From Malonomonas rubra (GTDB taxonomy: Bacteria; Desulfobacterota; Desulfuromonadia; Desulfuromonadales; Geopsychrobacteraceae): a stretch of DNA of 64,000 bases. The position numbers were made by a program, and so were the translations under genes. The first letter of the stretch is position 1. Each line of letters begins with the position of its first letter. The notes under the pieces are model-generated. The model was not told the DNA's origin, made no database searches, and worked only from the letters and a program-made list of their open reading frames with translations. The stretch spans positions 17,249 to 81,248 of the forward strand of contig NZ_QKAP01000056.1 of the NCBI RefSeq assembly GCF_003247215.1. The letters are read 5' to 3'. Shown piece after piece: positions 8,530 through 20,939 of the stretch.

Positions 8530-10140
8530 TCACAAAGCAACCGTCAGGCGCTTCTCGATAAGACTTTTTTCCTCGGCAAGGCGCTGAGAACTCCAACGCT
8601 TCTCCATACTCATCAATTCCAGCACCCGAGGCACAGCCTGTTGTGCGAGGCGTTGATCGATCAGCGCCAATGGTAAGCGCCGCGCCAGAATGTCGATCGC
8701 CCGTTCGGCCAACTCGAATTGGCAGGCATGAATAACTTCCGCCTCCAGACAGGGGAAACCCGTCGCCAGCGGTTGTCCATATCTTTCAGCGGCAAGGTGG
8801 GCGATCCGTTCAGCATGGCAACCATAGCTTTGATGCAAATAACGGGCAACCGGCTCGGATAGTGAAAAATTATCAACCAGCAGCCACCAACCGTTCGGCT
8901 GCCAGTTCTCTGCCCCGGTTACCGGCAAGGCCTTCGTCTTGCAGTGCCCAGCTATAAAGGATCTGCCCTCCACAACCCGATCAACCAGCTTTTCCGCCAT
9001 CCGGCGATAACTGGTCCACTTGCCACCAGCGATACTGTAGAGTCCACTCACCGATTCTTCGATGGTAAAATCGCGCAGAATCCGGGCGCTGTCATGCGCC
9101 TTCGGATTCTGAACCAGCGGCCGCAATCCAACCCAACTGGCGCTGACATTGGCGCTGCTCGGCGGAGGATCGATCACCTTCTGCAAATGTCGCAGCAGGT
9201 AATCGATGTCATCCTGTCTAACTGGTGGATGCTCGCTCAATTCCGCATGCTGGTCAGTAGTCCCGACCATGCAGCGCCCCTGCCAAGGCAGCACAAACAG
9301 CACCCGGCCATCTTCCGTTTCACTCAACAACAAACCGGCCTGCGGTGGCGGATAGCTTTCGTCAAGCATAATATGAACCCCGGAGCTGACCAGCAACAAC
9401 GCTTGAGCGTTGGGATCATCCAGCAGCCGCAATTTATCCACAAAAGGACCGGTAGCATTGACAACGGCTTTGGCCTGCAACGAAAAGCGCTCCCCTGAAA
9501 TTCGATCCTCAAACACTGCTCCCACCAGTTTTCCCGCAGCTTTCGGCAAATCGACAACCGCCAGATGGTTGGCGATTAACGCGCCATGCTCGGCCGCACT
9601 GAGAGCTAGCGCTAGGGCCATCCGGCTATCGTTAAATTGGCCATCATAATAGCGGATGCCGCCTTTCAGATCTTTTTTTTGCAACAACGGGAATTCCTGC
9701 AAGGTTTTCGACAGGTTGCTGAAACCGCTCGGCCCCAGGCTGTGCTGACCTGAAAGCCGGTCGTAAAGCTTCAGTCCGAACCAGACATAAGGCAACTGGG
9801 TCCAGCGATAGACAGGCGAGATCAAAGGTAACGGATGCGAAAGGTGCGGCGCGTTCCGCAAAAAATAGAACCGTTCGTGCAGCCCTTCCTTGACCAGCTG
9901 GTACTGGCCACGATCGAACTGTTTGACCGCCATTTCCAGGTAACGAACCCCGCCGTGTACCAGCTTGCTACTGCGACCGCTGGTTCCTTCGGCAAAGTCG
10001 TTCTGCTCCGCCAGCACCACCGAAATCCCCCGACTGGCGGCATCAAGGGCAATCCCGCAACCGGTCGCCCCACCTCCAATGACCAGCAGGTCGCAACCCG
10101 GAAGTTGTTTTATTTTTTGCAGGTTTTCGCTACGGTTCAT
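8530..10140 (-). CDS. glpD: Glycerol-3-phosphate dehydrogenase (FAD)
   Basis: CDLLVIGGGATGCGIALDAASRGISVVLAEQNDFAEGTSGRSSKLVHGGVRYLE. Confidence 0.9.
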   Translation of the reverse strand: MNRSENLQKIKQLPGCDLLVIGGGATGCGIALDAASRGISVVLAEQNDFAEGTSGRSSKLVHGGVRYLEMAVKQFDRGQYQLVKEGLHERFYFLRNAPHLSHPLPLISPVYRWTQLPYVWFGLKLYDRLSGQHSLGPSGFSNLSKTLQEFPLLQKKDLKGGIRYYDGQFNDSRMALALALSAAEHGALIANHLAVVDLPKAAGKLVGAVFEDRISGERFSLQAKAVVNATGPFVDKLRLLDDPNAQALLLVSSGVHIMLDESYPPPQAGLLLSETEDGRVLFVLPWQGRCMVGTTDQHAELSEHPPVRQDDIDYLLRHLQKVIDPPPSSANVSASWVGLRPLVQNPKAHDSARILRDFTIEESVSGLYSIAGGKWTSYRRMAEKLVDRVVEGRSFIAGHCKTKALPVTGAENWQPNGWWLLVDNFSLSEPVARYLHQSYGCHAERIAHLAAERYGQPLATGFPCLEAEVIHACQFELAERAIDILARRLPLALIDQRLAQQAVPRVLELMSMEKRWSSQRLAEEKSLIEKRLTVAL

Positions 10141-10262
10141 GACAAGAAAGTTGACTCAGGTTGATATATTGCCCTCCAGTATACTCACAGCCATTATGAA
10201 TCGACAGTAATTTTCTTTCCTATTGGGAAGTAGAAAAGCAGCTGCGAAAAAGGAAGGGTTCA

Positions 10263-10300
10263 AGAAAAAGGCGGCGTTTCAATTGATTTGAAACGCCACC
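10263..10300 (-). terminator. Rho-independent terminator downstream of katG
   Basis: minus strand ggcgtttcaaatcaattgaaacgcc followed by gcctttttctt. Confidence 0.75.
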
Positions 10301-10352
10301 CAGATCAGTATTTATCGAGCAAGAAAAATCTCCATGATTCTTTTCAGCCCGC

Positions 10353-12664
<2,312 letters not shown>

Positions 12665-12701
12665 ACAAGATGGTCGCAAGCAAAGAAGTAGCGCTCTCAG
12701 G

Positions 12702-15614
12702 TCAACAAGCAGTAATCAAACGAGTCCGGCTACCGAGTCGGTCACTCAACACATCGATACGGAGCGGCAGCTGCTCTTTCAATTCGGCAACATGGGAAAT
12801 CACACCGATCATACGCCCACTGGACTGCAGATCAATTAGCGTCCGCACCGCCAAATCGAGGGATTCGGGGTCAAGGCTGCCAAAACCTTCATCAATGAAC
12901 AGAGTGTCGAGACGGATTCCGCCAGCGTACGCCTGAACCACCTCTGACAGGCCGAGTGCAAGGGAGAGCGCCGCCAGAAAGCTTTCCCCACCGGAGAGGG
13001 TTGTCACGGAGCGAACCTTTCCCGTGTAAGCATCCTCGACTTCCAACTCGAGCCCGGAGGCCTTATTCCCTTTGGAGCGGTCCTCTTTACGGAGCAGTCG
13101 ATACCGTCCCTTGCTCATCAAACTGAGTCGCTGGCTTGCCTCGATCAGCACATCTTCGAGTAGCACACTGAGCACAAAACGCTGCAGACTGATCTTGTTG
13201 CCGGTCTGACCGTTAGCGACGTCACTTAAGGTACCCACTACGGCATACTGCCGGTCGAGATCCGCTTGCTGGTCAGCTGCATCGGCCAGCTTCTTTGCAG
13301 TGGTATCAAGCAGACTGAACCGCTTGTCGAGCCGTTGCCATTCTGCCAAAGCAACGCCACTTTCTTCCTCGACGCGACGCAATTGCTGCTCCAGCGAAAC
13401 CAAATTGGGAATGTGTTGATCACGCAGAGTCTCCTGCAGTTGCTGTTGGCGGCCTGTGAGCTGCTGTAAAGCAGTTTCATAGCTATCAATCTGCTCTTTC
13501 AGCTGCAGAGCATCCCCTTCCGCAAGCAATGCGTCTTTGAACACTTTTTCATCTAAAAATACACTCTCAGCCAAAGCCGAACGACAGGTCGCGAAAGCAG
13601 CAGCCTGCTCATCGGCCGATTTCTGGCGCTGCTTTTCTGCTTCTTCTGCCGTCCCTTCTGCTCTTTTTGCCTCCCCCAAGGCTTGTTGCTGTTCCAACGT
13701 AGCTTGCTCGATCCGCACTTGCAGCTGTTCGATCTCCTGCTGTATGGCGACCTCCGCCTGCTCCAGAGTTCCGGGCGACCGATATTCCGCGGGGAGTTCC
13801 AGCTCAGCTGTGGCGACCTTTGTTTCGGCGTTTAACAACTTCACTTTGAATGACTCAAAATCGTTTTGCAAGGCAACGGCATCGAGAGCCAAGCTCTGCT
13901 GTTCTGTCGGCAAGGGGATAGAAAAGCGATTCGCACGTTGCTGCACATCACGATACTGCTCGCTAAAATCGGTCTGCTGTTGCGACAGACCTTCCGGCAC
14001 ATCTCGGCTCATCCGTTCGTATTCCGCCTGTAGCTCACGCAATTTCGCCAACTCAATGGCGTAGTCCTCGCGGGTGGCCAGATACTCATTCTGCGCCTGC
14101 TGATAATTGTTGCGTTCCTGTTCCACCTGCCGCTGGCTCGGCAGAAGCGCTTCACTACTTGCCGGGTGGGGATGCTCCCTGCTACCACAGACCGGGCAGG
14201 CTTCGCCGTCGACCAATTCGCCCGCCAGGATCGCCGCCTGCCCCTGATGCCACGCAAGTTCAAGGCGTTTGAGCTGCTGTTCGAGCTGCTGGCAACGCTC
14301 GTTTAACTCGGCCCCCTGCTGCTTCTTGTTTTCCAAAAGTTTAACCTGCCGAGTGCATTGCCGCTGCAAATCGCCCAATTGCCGACACAGTTGCTGCCGA
14401 TCAAACAGCTGACGACACTCGACCTGCAATTCGGCAATCGCAACCTGCTGCTGAGCTGCTGTCAATTTGTTGCGCGCTTCGCTAAGTTGCCGGGCACGGC
14501 TGTGGTAGCTTGCCAGCTGCGTCTGCTGCTGTTTTTTCAGCTCCAACTCGCTCTGCCACTGTTTCGACGTTGTGAGCTTCTGCTCTGCAACCCGCAAACG
14601 TTCTGCGGTTAGCTGTTTCTGCTGCTCCGCAGTTTTGACGTCCGTTACCGCCCTCTGCAACTGCTGTTCGCAGCGCTCGGCATTAAAAAACAGCGGCTGT
14701 AATTTGCCAGCCCGTTCCGCCAACTGTAGGCGTTCACGGCAAATATCGACCTCAGCTTTTTGCTTCAGCAAGCGCTGCAAATCCTCTTCAATGGAAGCCA
14801 AGCGATCAAAATCCTGCTGCAACCGTCGCCCTTGCTCCAGAGATTTTCCAGCTTCACCGTACCCCTTTTCTTTATCCTCTTTATTCTTTTTAGCCTGTTC
14901 GAGCTGTAGTTTGACTTCCTGCAGCTGCCACTTCAAATTTTCCGGTTCTGTTACGTCGGCGGCTTCCAGAATTCCTTGTTGCAGTTTCTGCAGATCATCC
15001 CGCTGGCGGCGAATTTCAGCGGATTGTTCCTTAAGACTCTCTTCCAACCGTTTGTAGATACGAGTCTGGAATAGCTGACTGAAGATCTTCTCCCGTTCGG
15101 CCGATTCGGCCAGCAGCAGCTGCCTAAATTTTCCCTGCGGCAGCACCATCACCTGTCGAAACTGATCGACGGAAAGCCCGGTCAAATCTTCGATAAAAGC
15201 AGTCGCCTCGGTGACTTTACTCGATACCAGCAGTTTCTCCTCACCGCTGCCGAGTTGTTCGTAAAGTTGCGCCTCTGGTGATTGGGTTGTGGTCCCCTCC
15301 CCCCGGGCTTTAGGACGCTGTTGTTCGGGAACGCGGCGAATGAGGAACCTCCGGCCGGAAAATTCAAAAGTCAGCAACACTTCGGTCAGCAAGTTCATTT
15401 CGGCCAGATCACAGCGCATCTGGCTGCCGTCCCGTTCATCGCCAGTGGTTCTACCGTAAAGGGCAAAACAGATCGCGTCGAGGATGGTAGTTTTCCCGGA
15501 ACCGGTCGGACCGTTGATCAGAAACAGCGGGTTTTCTCCCAGCCGGGTAAAATCGATCTGCTCTGTTCCGGCAAATGGGCCAAAGGCTGTGATGAACAGT
15601 TGCAGCGGACGCAT
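12702..15614 (-). CDS. sbcC: SbcC exonuclease subunit (SMC-like ATPase)
   Basis: FGPFAGTEQIDFTRL, NGPTGSGKTTILDAICFALYG, zinc hook CPVCGSREHP, LSGGESFLAALSLALGLSE. Confidence 0.92.
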   Translation of the reverse strand: MRPLQLFITAFGPFAGTEQIDFTRLGENPLFLINGPTGSGKTTILDAICFALYGRTTGDERDGSQMRCDLAEMNLLTEVLLTFEFSGRRFLIRRVPEQQRPKARGEGTTTQSPEAQLYEQLGSGEEKLLVSSKVTEATAFIEDLTGLSVDQFRQVMVLPQGKFRQLLLAESAEREKIFSQLFQTRIYKRLEESLKEQSAEIRRQRDDLQKLQQGILEAADVTEPENLKWQLQEVKLQLEQAKKNKEDKEKGYGEAGKSLEQGRRLQQDFDRLASIEEDLQRLLKQKAEVDICRERLQLAERAGKLQPLFFNAERCEQQLQRAVTDVKTAEQQKQLTAERLRVAEQKLTTSKQWQSELELKKQQQTQLASYHSRARQLSEARNKLTAAQQQVAIAELQVECRQLFDRQQLCRQLGDLQRQCTRQVKLLENKKQQGAELNERCQQLEQQLKRLELAWHQGQAAILAGELVDGEACPVCGSREHPHPASSEALLPSQRQVEQERNNYQQAQNEYLATREDYAIELAKLRELQAEYERMSRDVPEGLSQQQTDFSEQYRDVQQRANRFSIPLPTEQQSLALDAVALQNDFESFKVKLLNAETKVATAELELPAEYRSPGTLEQAEVAIQQEIEQLQVRIEQATLEQQQALGEAKRAEGTAEEAEKQRQKSADEQAAAFATCRSALAESVFLDEKVFKDALLAEGDALQLKEQIDSYETALQQLTGRQQQLQETLRDQHIPNLVSLEQQLRRVEEESGVALAEWQRLDKRFSLLDTTAKKLADAADQQADLDRQYAVVGTLSDVANGQTGNKISLQRFVLSVLLEDVLIEASQRLSLMSKGRYRLLRKEDRSKGNKASGLELEVEDAYTGKVRSVTTLSGGESFLAALSLALGLSEVVQAYAGGIRLDTLFIDEGFGSLDPESLDLAVRTLIDLQSSGRMIGVISHVAELKEQLPLRIDVLSDRLGSRTRLITAC

Positions 15615-16741
15615 CAGCGCTCCTCCAGATGTAGCCGCTCAAGGCTGGCGGTAACAATTTCGTCCTGCTCGGCGGTCAAGACTTCCCCGCTTACCTGGGT
15701 ATAGAAATCGCTGAACATCGCCTGTTCCCCTTTCTTCAACCGCTCCCGATTCGCAGTCAGCGGCTCCCCTTGTGTCATCAGTCCCGGCCGTTCGATATGC
15801 AGCAGGTTCGGGTAAACCTGGCGCAGTTTGTTCATCAGATCGAGGATGGCATGGGTGTCGCTCAACCGGATCAGCAGATAATCCTCTGCGTGGGGGTCTG
15901 TTTTCCCCGCCTGCAGCAACTCTTCCAAGGGCCCTTCCAGAATCCGCATGTCGTGCAAAGGTTGCAGGGGGATTTTCTCGATCCTCGCCAGACCCGTCTC
16001 ATCCAACTCAACCAGAGTGAGCGATTTTTTCTGCATCTGTTCGGAAAAAGAATATTTAAGCGGCGAACCGGAATAGCGGATCTGTTCGCCCCCTTTGCAC
16101 TGCGGGCCATGTAGATGGCCGAGGGCCACATAAGCGAAGTCCTGAAAATGCTCCACGGAAACTTGCCCGGCACCGCCAAGGGAGAGCGGTCGCTCCGATT
16201 CGGAAACCTCTCCACCGGCCAGGAAGCAGTGCGCAATCGGTACACAGGGTCGTTGTCTGGAGTTATTTGCGCGAACGAGCTGCAGCAGGTGCGCCATCGC
16301 CTGGTCATGCGAGCTGACTTCGACATTGTACCGATTACGTACCGTCGGCGGATCGCAATAGGGGATCGGATAAAAGGCGACATCCTGGAGGATGATTGGC
16401 TGCGGTTCCTCCCACAACGGGCCGACCACATGCAACCGCCCTGCGGCCATCTGGCGAGCGCCGAAGCCGAGCCGCTCCGGACCGTCATGATTACCGGATA
16501 TCATGATCATCGGAACCTGCAGTTCATCACAGATCAGGTAGACAACCTCATCGAGTAATTCGACGGCGGTGGCCGGCGGCACCGAACGATCGTAGATATC
16601 ACCAGCTACGATGACCGCATCGACCTGACGCTCGGCAACAGTTGCGACGATCTGCCGCAACACATGCCGTTGATCCTCGAGCAGGGAGACATTATGGAAC
16701 TGGCGTCCGAGGTGCCAGTCAGAAGTATGGATAAAACGCAT
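15614..16741 (-). CDS. sbcD: SbcD nuclease subunit
   Basis: MRFIHTSDWHLGRQF, VAGDIYDRSVPP, ISGNHDGPERL; overlaps sbcC start. Confidence 0.93.
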   Translation of the reverse strand: MRFIHTSDWHLGRQFHNVSLLEDQRHVLRQIVATVAERQVDAVIVAGDIYDRSVPPATAVELLDEVVYLICDELQVPMIMISGNHDGPERLGFGARQMAAGRLHVVGPLWEEPQPIILQDVAFYPIPYCDPPTVRNRYNVEVSSHDQAMAHLLQLVRANNSRQRPCVPIAHCFLAGGEVSESERPLSLGGAGQVSVEHFQDFAYVALGHLHGPQCKGGEQIRYSGSPLKYSFSEQMQKKSLTLVELDETGLARIEKIPLQPLHDMRILEGPLEELLQAGKTDPHAEDYLLIRLSDTHAILDLMNKLRQVYPNLLHIERPGLMTQGEPLTANRERLKKGEQAMFSDFYTQVSGEVLTAEQDEIVTASLERLHLEER

Positions 16742-16860
16742 CGAAAGATCCTACGTCTGAAGATTGATTGGCTGCCAAAATAACAACTGAAACAAGTGGC
16801 TGCCAAGAGAAAAGACCTGCTGTCACAGCTGCAATTTTCAGAATCGGTTATAATTATTAG

Positions 16861-17235
16861 ATGAGACAGTCAACGTCACAACACAACCCCAGTTTTCTGC
16901 TGCTACTGCCGGCAATTCTTTTGCTGCTAAGCGGTTGTATAGGCCTTAACCGCTGGGAATGGCAACATCCGGAAAATTACGGCGATGCAGCGAGGCAACA
17001 GGCAATCGCGGAATGTGATCAGATTGCCGGAGAGGAAGTATTTCGCCGAAACTATTTCTATTTCCCCCTTTATCCCAGGTATTACGACAGATATTACGAC
17101 CACGATCGTCGCCCGTTCTATTGGACGGATGATTACTTTTACCGCACCCAACAAAAGCTTTACGACCGCCAACGTTTTTTCCGGATCTGCATGAAAGCCA
17201 AAGGCTGGCACCTGGTCGAAATCCCCAACCAATAA
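16861..17235 (+). CDS. Small Tyr/Arg-rich lipoprotein of unknown function
   Basis: 124 aa; signal plus lipobox LLSGC; FYFPLYPRYYDRYYDHDRRPFYW. Confidence 0.6.
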   Translation: MRQSTSQHNPSFLLLLPAILLLLSGCIGLNRWEWQHPENYGDAARQQAIAECDQIAGEEVFRRNYFYFPLYPRYYDRYYDHDRRPFYWTDDYFYRTQQKLYDRQRFFRICMKAKGWHLVEIPNQ

Positions 17236-17328
17236 CTGCTACGACAACCGGTTCAAAAGCTTTCCTTGCTGAAAAAAACCATCTCCCGTATGATCACGGC
17301 GAAATATATCTCCCTGAAAGGTTTCGCA

Positions 17329-17769
17329 ATGACCAAACTTGACGATGCTCTAGCCCTCGGCGTACAAGATCCGAAAGCCCAACCGCTCTATTACGATCTG
17401 TTCCTCAACTCGTTGTTCTTTGTGCCGATTATCGAAGAAGAAGAAAAACAAGAAAAACAGAAGAGCGAAGAAGGGGACGAAGGCGCCCTGCCGCTGTTGG
17501 TGCAGGCAAATGGCAAAGAGTATCTGATGCTGTTCGACACCATCAAGCGCCTGACCGAATGGGCGGACGAAAAGGTCAAGTATGTCGCCCTGCCGGGCCA
17601 TGCCGTTACAGAGATGTCATTGCCCAATCTCTACTGGGCAATGAATTACGGCACCGAACACCAAAAAATGTTCGAACCGAAAGAGATTGCCTGGCTTAAG
17701 GATATCGTCCGTCAGGCCAAGGAAAATGAACCCGAGGAGAAAGCACAACCACAGAGTGAAAAAAAATGA
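17329..17769 (+). CDS. SseB-like family protein
   Basis: MTKLDDALALG..., LPLLVQANGKEYLMLFDTIKRLTEW, ALPGHAVTEM; internal ATG start chosen. Confidence 0.6.
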   Translation: MTKLDDALALGVQDPKAQPLYYDLFLNSLFFVPIIEEEEKQEKQKSEEGDEGALPLLVQANGKEYLMLFDTIKRLTEWADEKVKYVALPGHAVTEMSLPNLYWAMNYGTEHQKMFEPKEIAWLKDIVRQAKENEPEEKAQPQSEKK

Positions 17770-18695
17770 TCCGCGACAGATTAACCTGCATCGATCTGGA
17801 TCAGCCATCCCTAGAGGGTTTTCGCAAATTTATCAGCTGCTGGCTGTACCAGGACCAAGACCAGAACCTGACCTTTGTCGTCGATCCGGGCCCCTTGTCG
17901 ACCATCCCCAAACTGCTCGCTGAGCTGCGGGCCCAGCAGGTCAAAAAGCTTGACTACATCCTGCTTACCCATATTCACATTGACCACGCCGGGGGAACCG
18001 GCGAGTTGCTGAAGTTTTATCCGCAAGCGAAAGTGATCTGCCACCCACAGGGAATCAAACATCTGATTGAACCGGAAAAACTGTGGCAGGGTTCACAGAA
18101 AGTACTCGGTAAATTGGCCGAAGCATATGGAGAGATCATTCCGATCCCGGAAGAGAGCATCGCTTTTGAGGAAAAAATCGATTCGACCGGTATCCGTTGT
18201 TTTCTGACTCCGGGACACGCGCAACACCATTGCTGCTATCTGATCGAAGATTTGCTGTTCGGCGGCGAGGTGGCCGGTGTTCACTCGCCGGTTGCCGAAG
18301 GGATCTATATGCGCCCAGCAACACCACCGAAATTCATCCTCGAAATCGCCCTCGCCTCAGTCCAGAAAATGATCGACCTTAAGCCACGCTATTTGATTAT
18401 CGCCCATTACGGCTTGGTCGAACCGGCTGAAGACTACCTGAAAATTGGCCAGCGGCAGTTAAAGTTATGGGTAAAAGGTATCACAGAACTTTTTGTATCT
18501 GAAAGAGAACTAGAGATCGAGAAATTCCTTCAATGGTTGCTGGAGAACGATCCGAACTTTCAAAACATCGCCCAACTTGATGATGATATCCGTGCACGGG
18601 AAAACTATTTTCTCAGCAATTCCTTCCGCGGTATGAGCGAATTCGTTACTGCCTTGTCGGATGAAAAACGGCTTGAGCTGCGCAAGCTCGACTGA
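17766..18695 (+). CDS. MBL-fold metallohydrolase
   Basis: ILLTHIHIDHAGGTGEL, FLTPGHAQHHCCYLI, LIIAHYG. Confidence 0.85.
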   Translation: MIRDRLTCIDLDQPSLEGFRKFISCWLYQDQDQNLTFVVDPGPLSTIPKLLAELRAQQVKKLDYILLTHIHIDHAGGTGELLKFYPQAKVICHPQGIKHLIEPEKLWQGSQKVLGKLAEAYGEIIPIPEESIAFEEKIDSTGIRCFLTPGHAQHHCCYLIEDLLFGGEVAGVHSPVAEGIYMRPATPPKFILEIALASVQKMIDLKPRYLIIAHYGLVEPAEDYLKIGQRQLKLWVKGITELFVSERELEIEKFLQWLLENDPNFQNIAQLDDDIRARENYFLSNSFRGMSEFVTALSDEKRLELRKLD

Positions 18696-18793
18696 TAGTA
18701 ACTGATATGGATCTGACAACGATCAAGACAAGGCTTGTAGCAAAGCAGTTGGCAGCACTCCATCTCGGCCCGTCCCTGTGCTTTTGCACCTTG

Positions 18794-18818
18794 CTATAAA
18801 AAGCGCAGAGTTTTATAG
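18794..18818. other. Small perfect hairpin in long intergenic region
   Basis: ctataaaa-agcgcagag-ttttatag. Confidence 0.4.
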
Positions 18819-19248
18819 TTTTAAGTGTGTGAAGAGCCATTAATTCTTAAACAATAAGAGCGTAATGGGTCTTTGTTGTGCGTATCCGATCCGCCAACAT
18901 ACCGGCTCCGGCGAAGAAGTTCACCACCCCCAGTATCTCCCCAGCAGCCGAAAAAAACAGACCTCAGCCAGCTGAAGCCAGGGACAGCTCTAGAAGAAGC
19001 AGCGGTCCGCAAGTTATAGATGCTGAATATGTCTAATTTTATACCCATAGCGCCACTCTGTATAATCAGGAGCGCTCAAGCTTGGATAATACGCTGGAAC
19101 CGGAAAAAAAGTAACGCTGAGACCGCAAGCTTAGGCAACACAGATACAGCTGCTGCGCTCGGGAAATATCAGCTCAAAAGATATGACGCTCCGCTCCCCG
19201 GCAGCAATATCAATATCTTCGCTTAAAGACCCTATCTGAGACTTTTTT

Positions 19249-19980
19249 TCATTCTCCCGCAACAGGATGTTTCAAACGCTCCAGCACCTGTTTCATATCT
19301 TCCCAGACCTCACGTTTGCCAGCCGGATTACGTAACAGATAGGCGGGGTGATAGGTCGGCATCAATGGAATCCCCTGGTATTCACGCCAGTAACCGCGTA
19401 ACCGACCGATCGGCTCCTTGGTTTGCAACAAGGCCTGTGCGGCAAAGCGCCCCAATGCAATGATCAGGCGAGGCTTTATGGCAGCCAGCTGCAACTTCAG
19501 AAACTGCTCACAGGCAGCTATTTCTTCTGGCTGCGGGTCTCGATTGCTGGGTGGCCGGCATTTGATCACGTTGCAGATATAAACATCCTGCCGGGTCAGC
19601 TTCATGGCAAACAGAATCCGGTCGAGCAGGCGGCCAGCTTCACCAACAAATGGAAAACCTTTCTCATCCTCCTCCCGCCCCGGGGCTTCGCCAACCAGCA
19701 CCAGTTCCGCCTGAGGATTACCGACCCCGAAAACGATATTCTGCCGTTTCTCACATAACCCGCATAACTTGCACCCCTGCAAGCGAGAGGAAAGCTCTTC
19801 CAGTGATTCGACCCTACATTCAGCCGGCTGCTTGGCCATCGACCCCGGAAAGGGACAGATCGGGAGATCTTCCTCAAGCACCGGCGCGACGGTTTTGAAT
19901 CCCCAATCCTGCAAATCCTCTAAAACTGCGCGACCTTGCGAGATAACTTCACAACTTTCGTGATATAATTTGTCAGGCAT
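19249..19980 (-). CDS. Uracil-DNA glycosylase, type 4/5 (Fe-S family)
   Basis: CKLCGLCEKRQNIVFGVGNPQAELVLVGEAPGREEDEKGFPFVGEAGRLLD, CNVIKCRPPSNRDP, PTYHPAYLLRNP. Confidence 0.93.
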   Translation of the reverse strand: MPDKLYHESCEVISQGRAVLEDLQDWGFKTVAPVLEEDLPICPFPGSMAKQPAECRVESLEELSSRLQGCKLCGLCEKRQNIVFGVGNPQAELVLVGEAPGREEDEKGFPFVGEAGRLLDRILFAMKLTRQDVYICNVIKCRPPSNRDPQPEEIAACEQFLKLQLAAIKPRLIIALGRFAAQALLQTKEPIGRLRGYWREYQGIPLMPTYHPAYLLRNPAGKREVWEDMKQVLERLKHPVAGE

Positions 19981-20030
19981 ACGTTAAAAACCTATTTATT
20001 CCTTATTGTTACCAGGTTTCAAGGAACGCC

Positions 20031-20939
20031 ATGCGCCTTGTTGTTTTACTTGTAATTTTCTGTTTTTTCCCACTGGATGCCTTCGCCTGGGGAGTCGGTG
20101 TACATCTGAGCCTCGGTTCTTTTGTTCTGAAGGCTCCCGACTTGCTGCCGGCATCGCTACAGGCCCTGCTTACCGCTCAGCCGATGGCCTTTCTGTACGG
20201 CTGTGTCGCTGCCGACATCACCCTTGGGAAAAAATTCACTCATTACCTCGAGCACTGCCACAACTGGCGGGTCGGCATAAAGATTCTCGAACACGCCAAG
20301 CAGGAAGGGGATGAAACGGAAGCCTGCGCCTACGGCTACCTGGCCCATCTGGCAGCCGACACAATCGCTCACAATTACTACGTGCCGCTAAAGCTTTCCA
20401 CCACCTTCAACACCGTCCTGCACAACCATGCCTACTGGGAAATACGCGCTGAGTTCGGCATCGCCGATGATGTGTGGAACCTGGCGGAAGAGCTATCCAA
20501 ACGCGACAACAGCCATCTTGACCAGATGCTCAGCCGGGTAGTCTCGAAAACCATTTTTTCCTTCGGCACCAACAAGCAGTTGTTCAATTCGATGATGCTG
20601 GTCAGCCGCCTACAGCGCTGGCACAAGGTGTTGAAGACCATGGCCAGTCACTCCAAATATCAGCTCAACGACACAGAGCATAGCGAATATCTGCTGCTCG
20701 GCGTGGAAGCGATCACAAGTATTCTCAGTGATGAAAGCAGCCCTTACTGGAATGCTGACCCAACCGGCGACCGTGCCTTAACCGCAGCAAAGCTGATCCG
20801 TAAAAACCTGAACCTACTCTGGCTGGACGGCAAACTGCGTCAGGAAGATGCCGAACTGATTCTTGCCGAACTGAAAAACCGCTTTAAAGTAGGGATCACC
20901 GACCCGGACGAGTTGCTGCCGCTGTTTACTGTCGTTTAG
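20031..20939 (+). CDS. Zinc-dependent phospholipase C family protein
   Basis: signal peptide; AWGVGVHLSLG, HLAADTIAHNYYVP, HAYWEIRAEFG. Confidence 0.75.
   Translation: MRLVVLLVIFCFFPLDAFAWGVGVHLSLGSFVLKAPDLLPASLQALLTAQPMAFLYGCVAADITLGKKFTHYLEHCHNWRVGIKILEHAKQEGDETEACAYGYLAHLAADTIAHNYYVPLKLSTTFNTVLHNHAYWEIRAEFGIADDVWNLAEELSKRDNSHLDQMLSRVVSKTIFSFGTNKQLFNSMMLVSRLQRWHKVLKTMASHSKYQLNDTEHSEYLLLGVEAITSILSDESSPYWNADPTGDRALTAAKLIRKNLNLLWLDGKLRQEDAELILAELKNRFKVGITDPDELLPLFTVV

Noticed and set aside
19080-19200. Possible GEMM (cyclic dinucleotide) riboswitch
   Set aside because: Only a loose resemblance (accgcaagcttaggc); the first conserved half (CACGCA...GGCAAACC) is not present.
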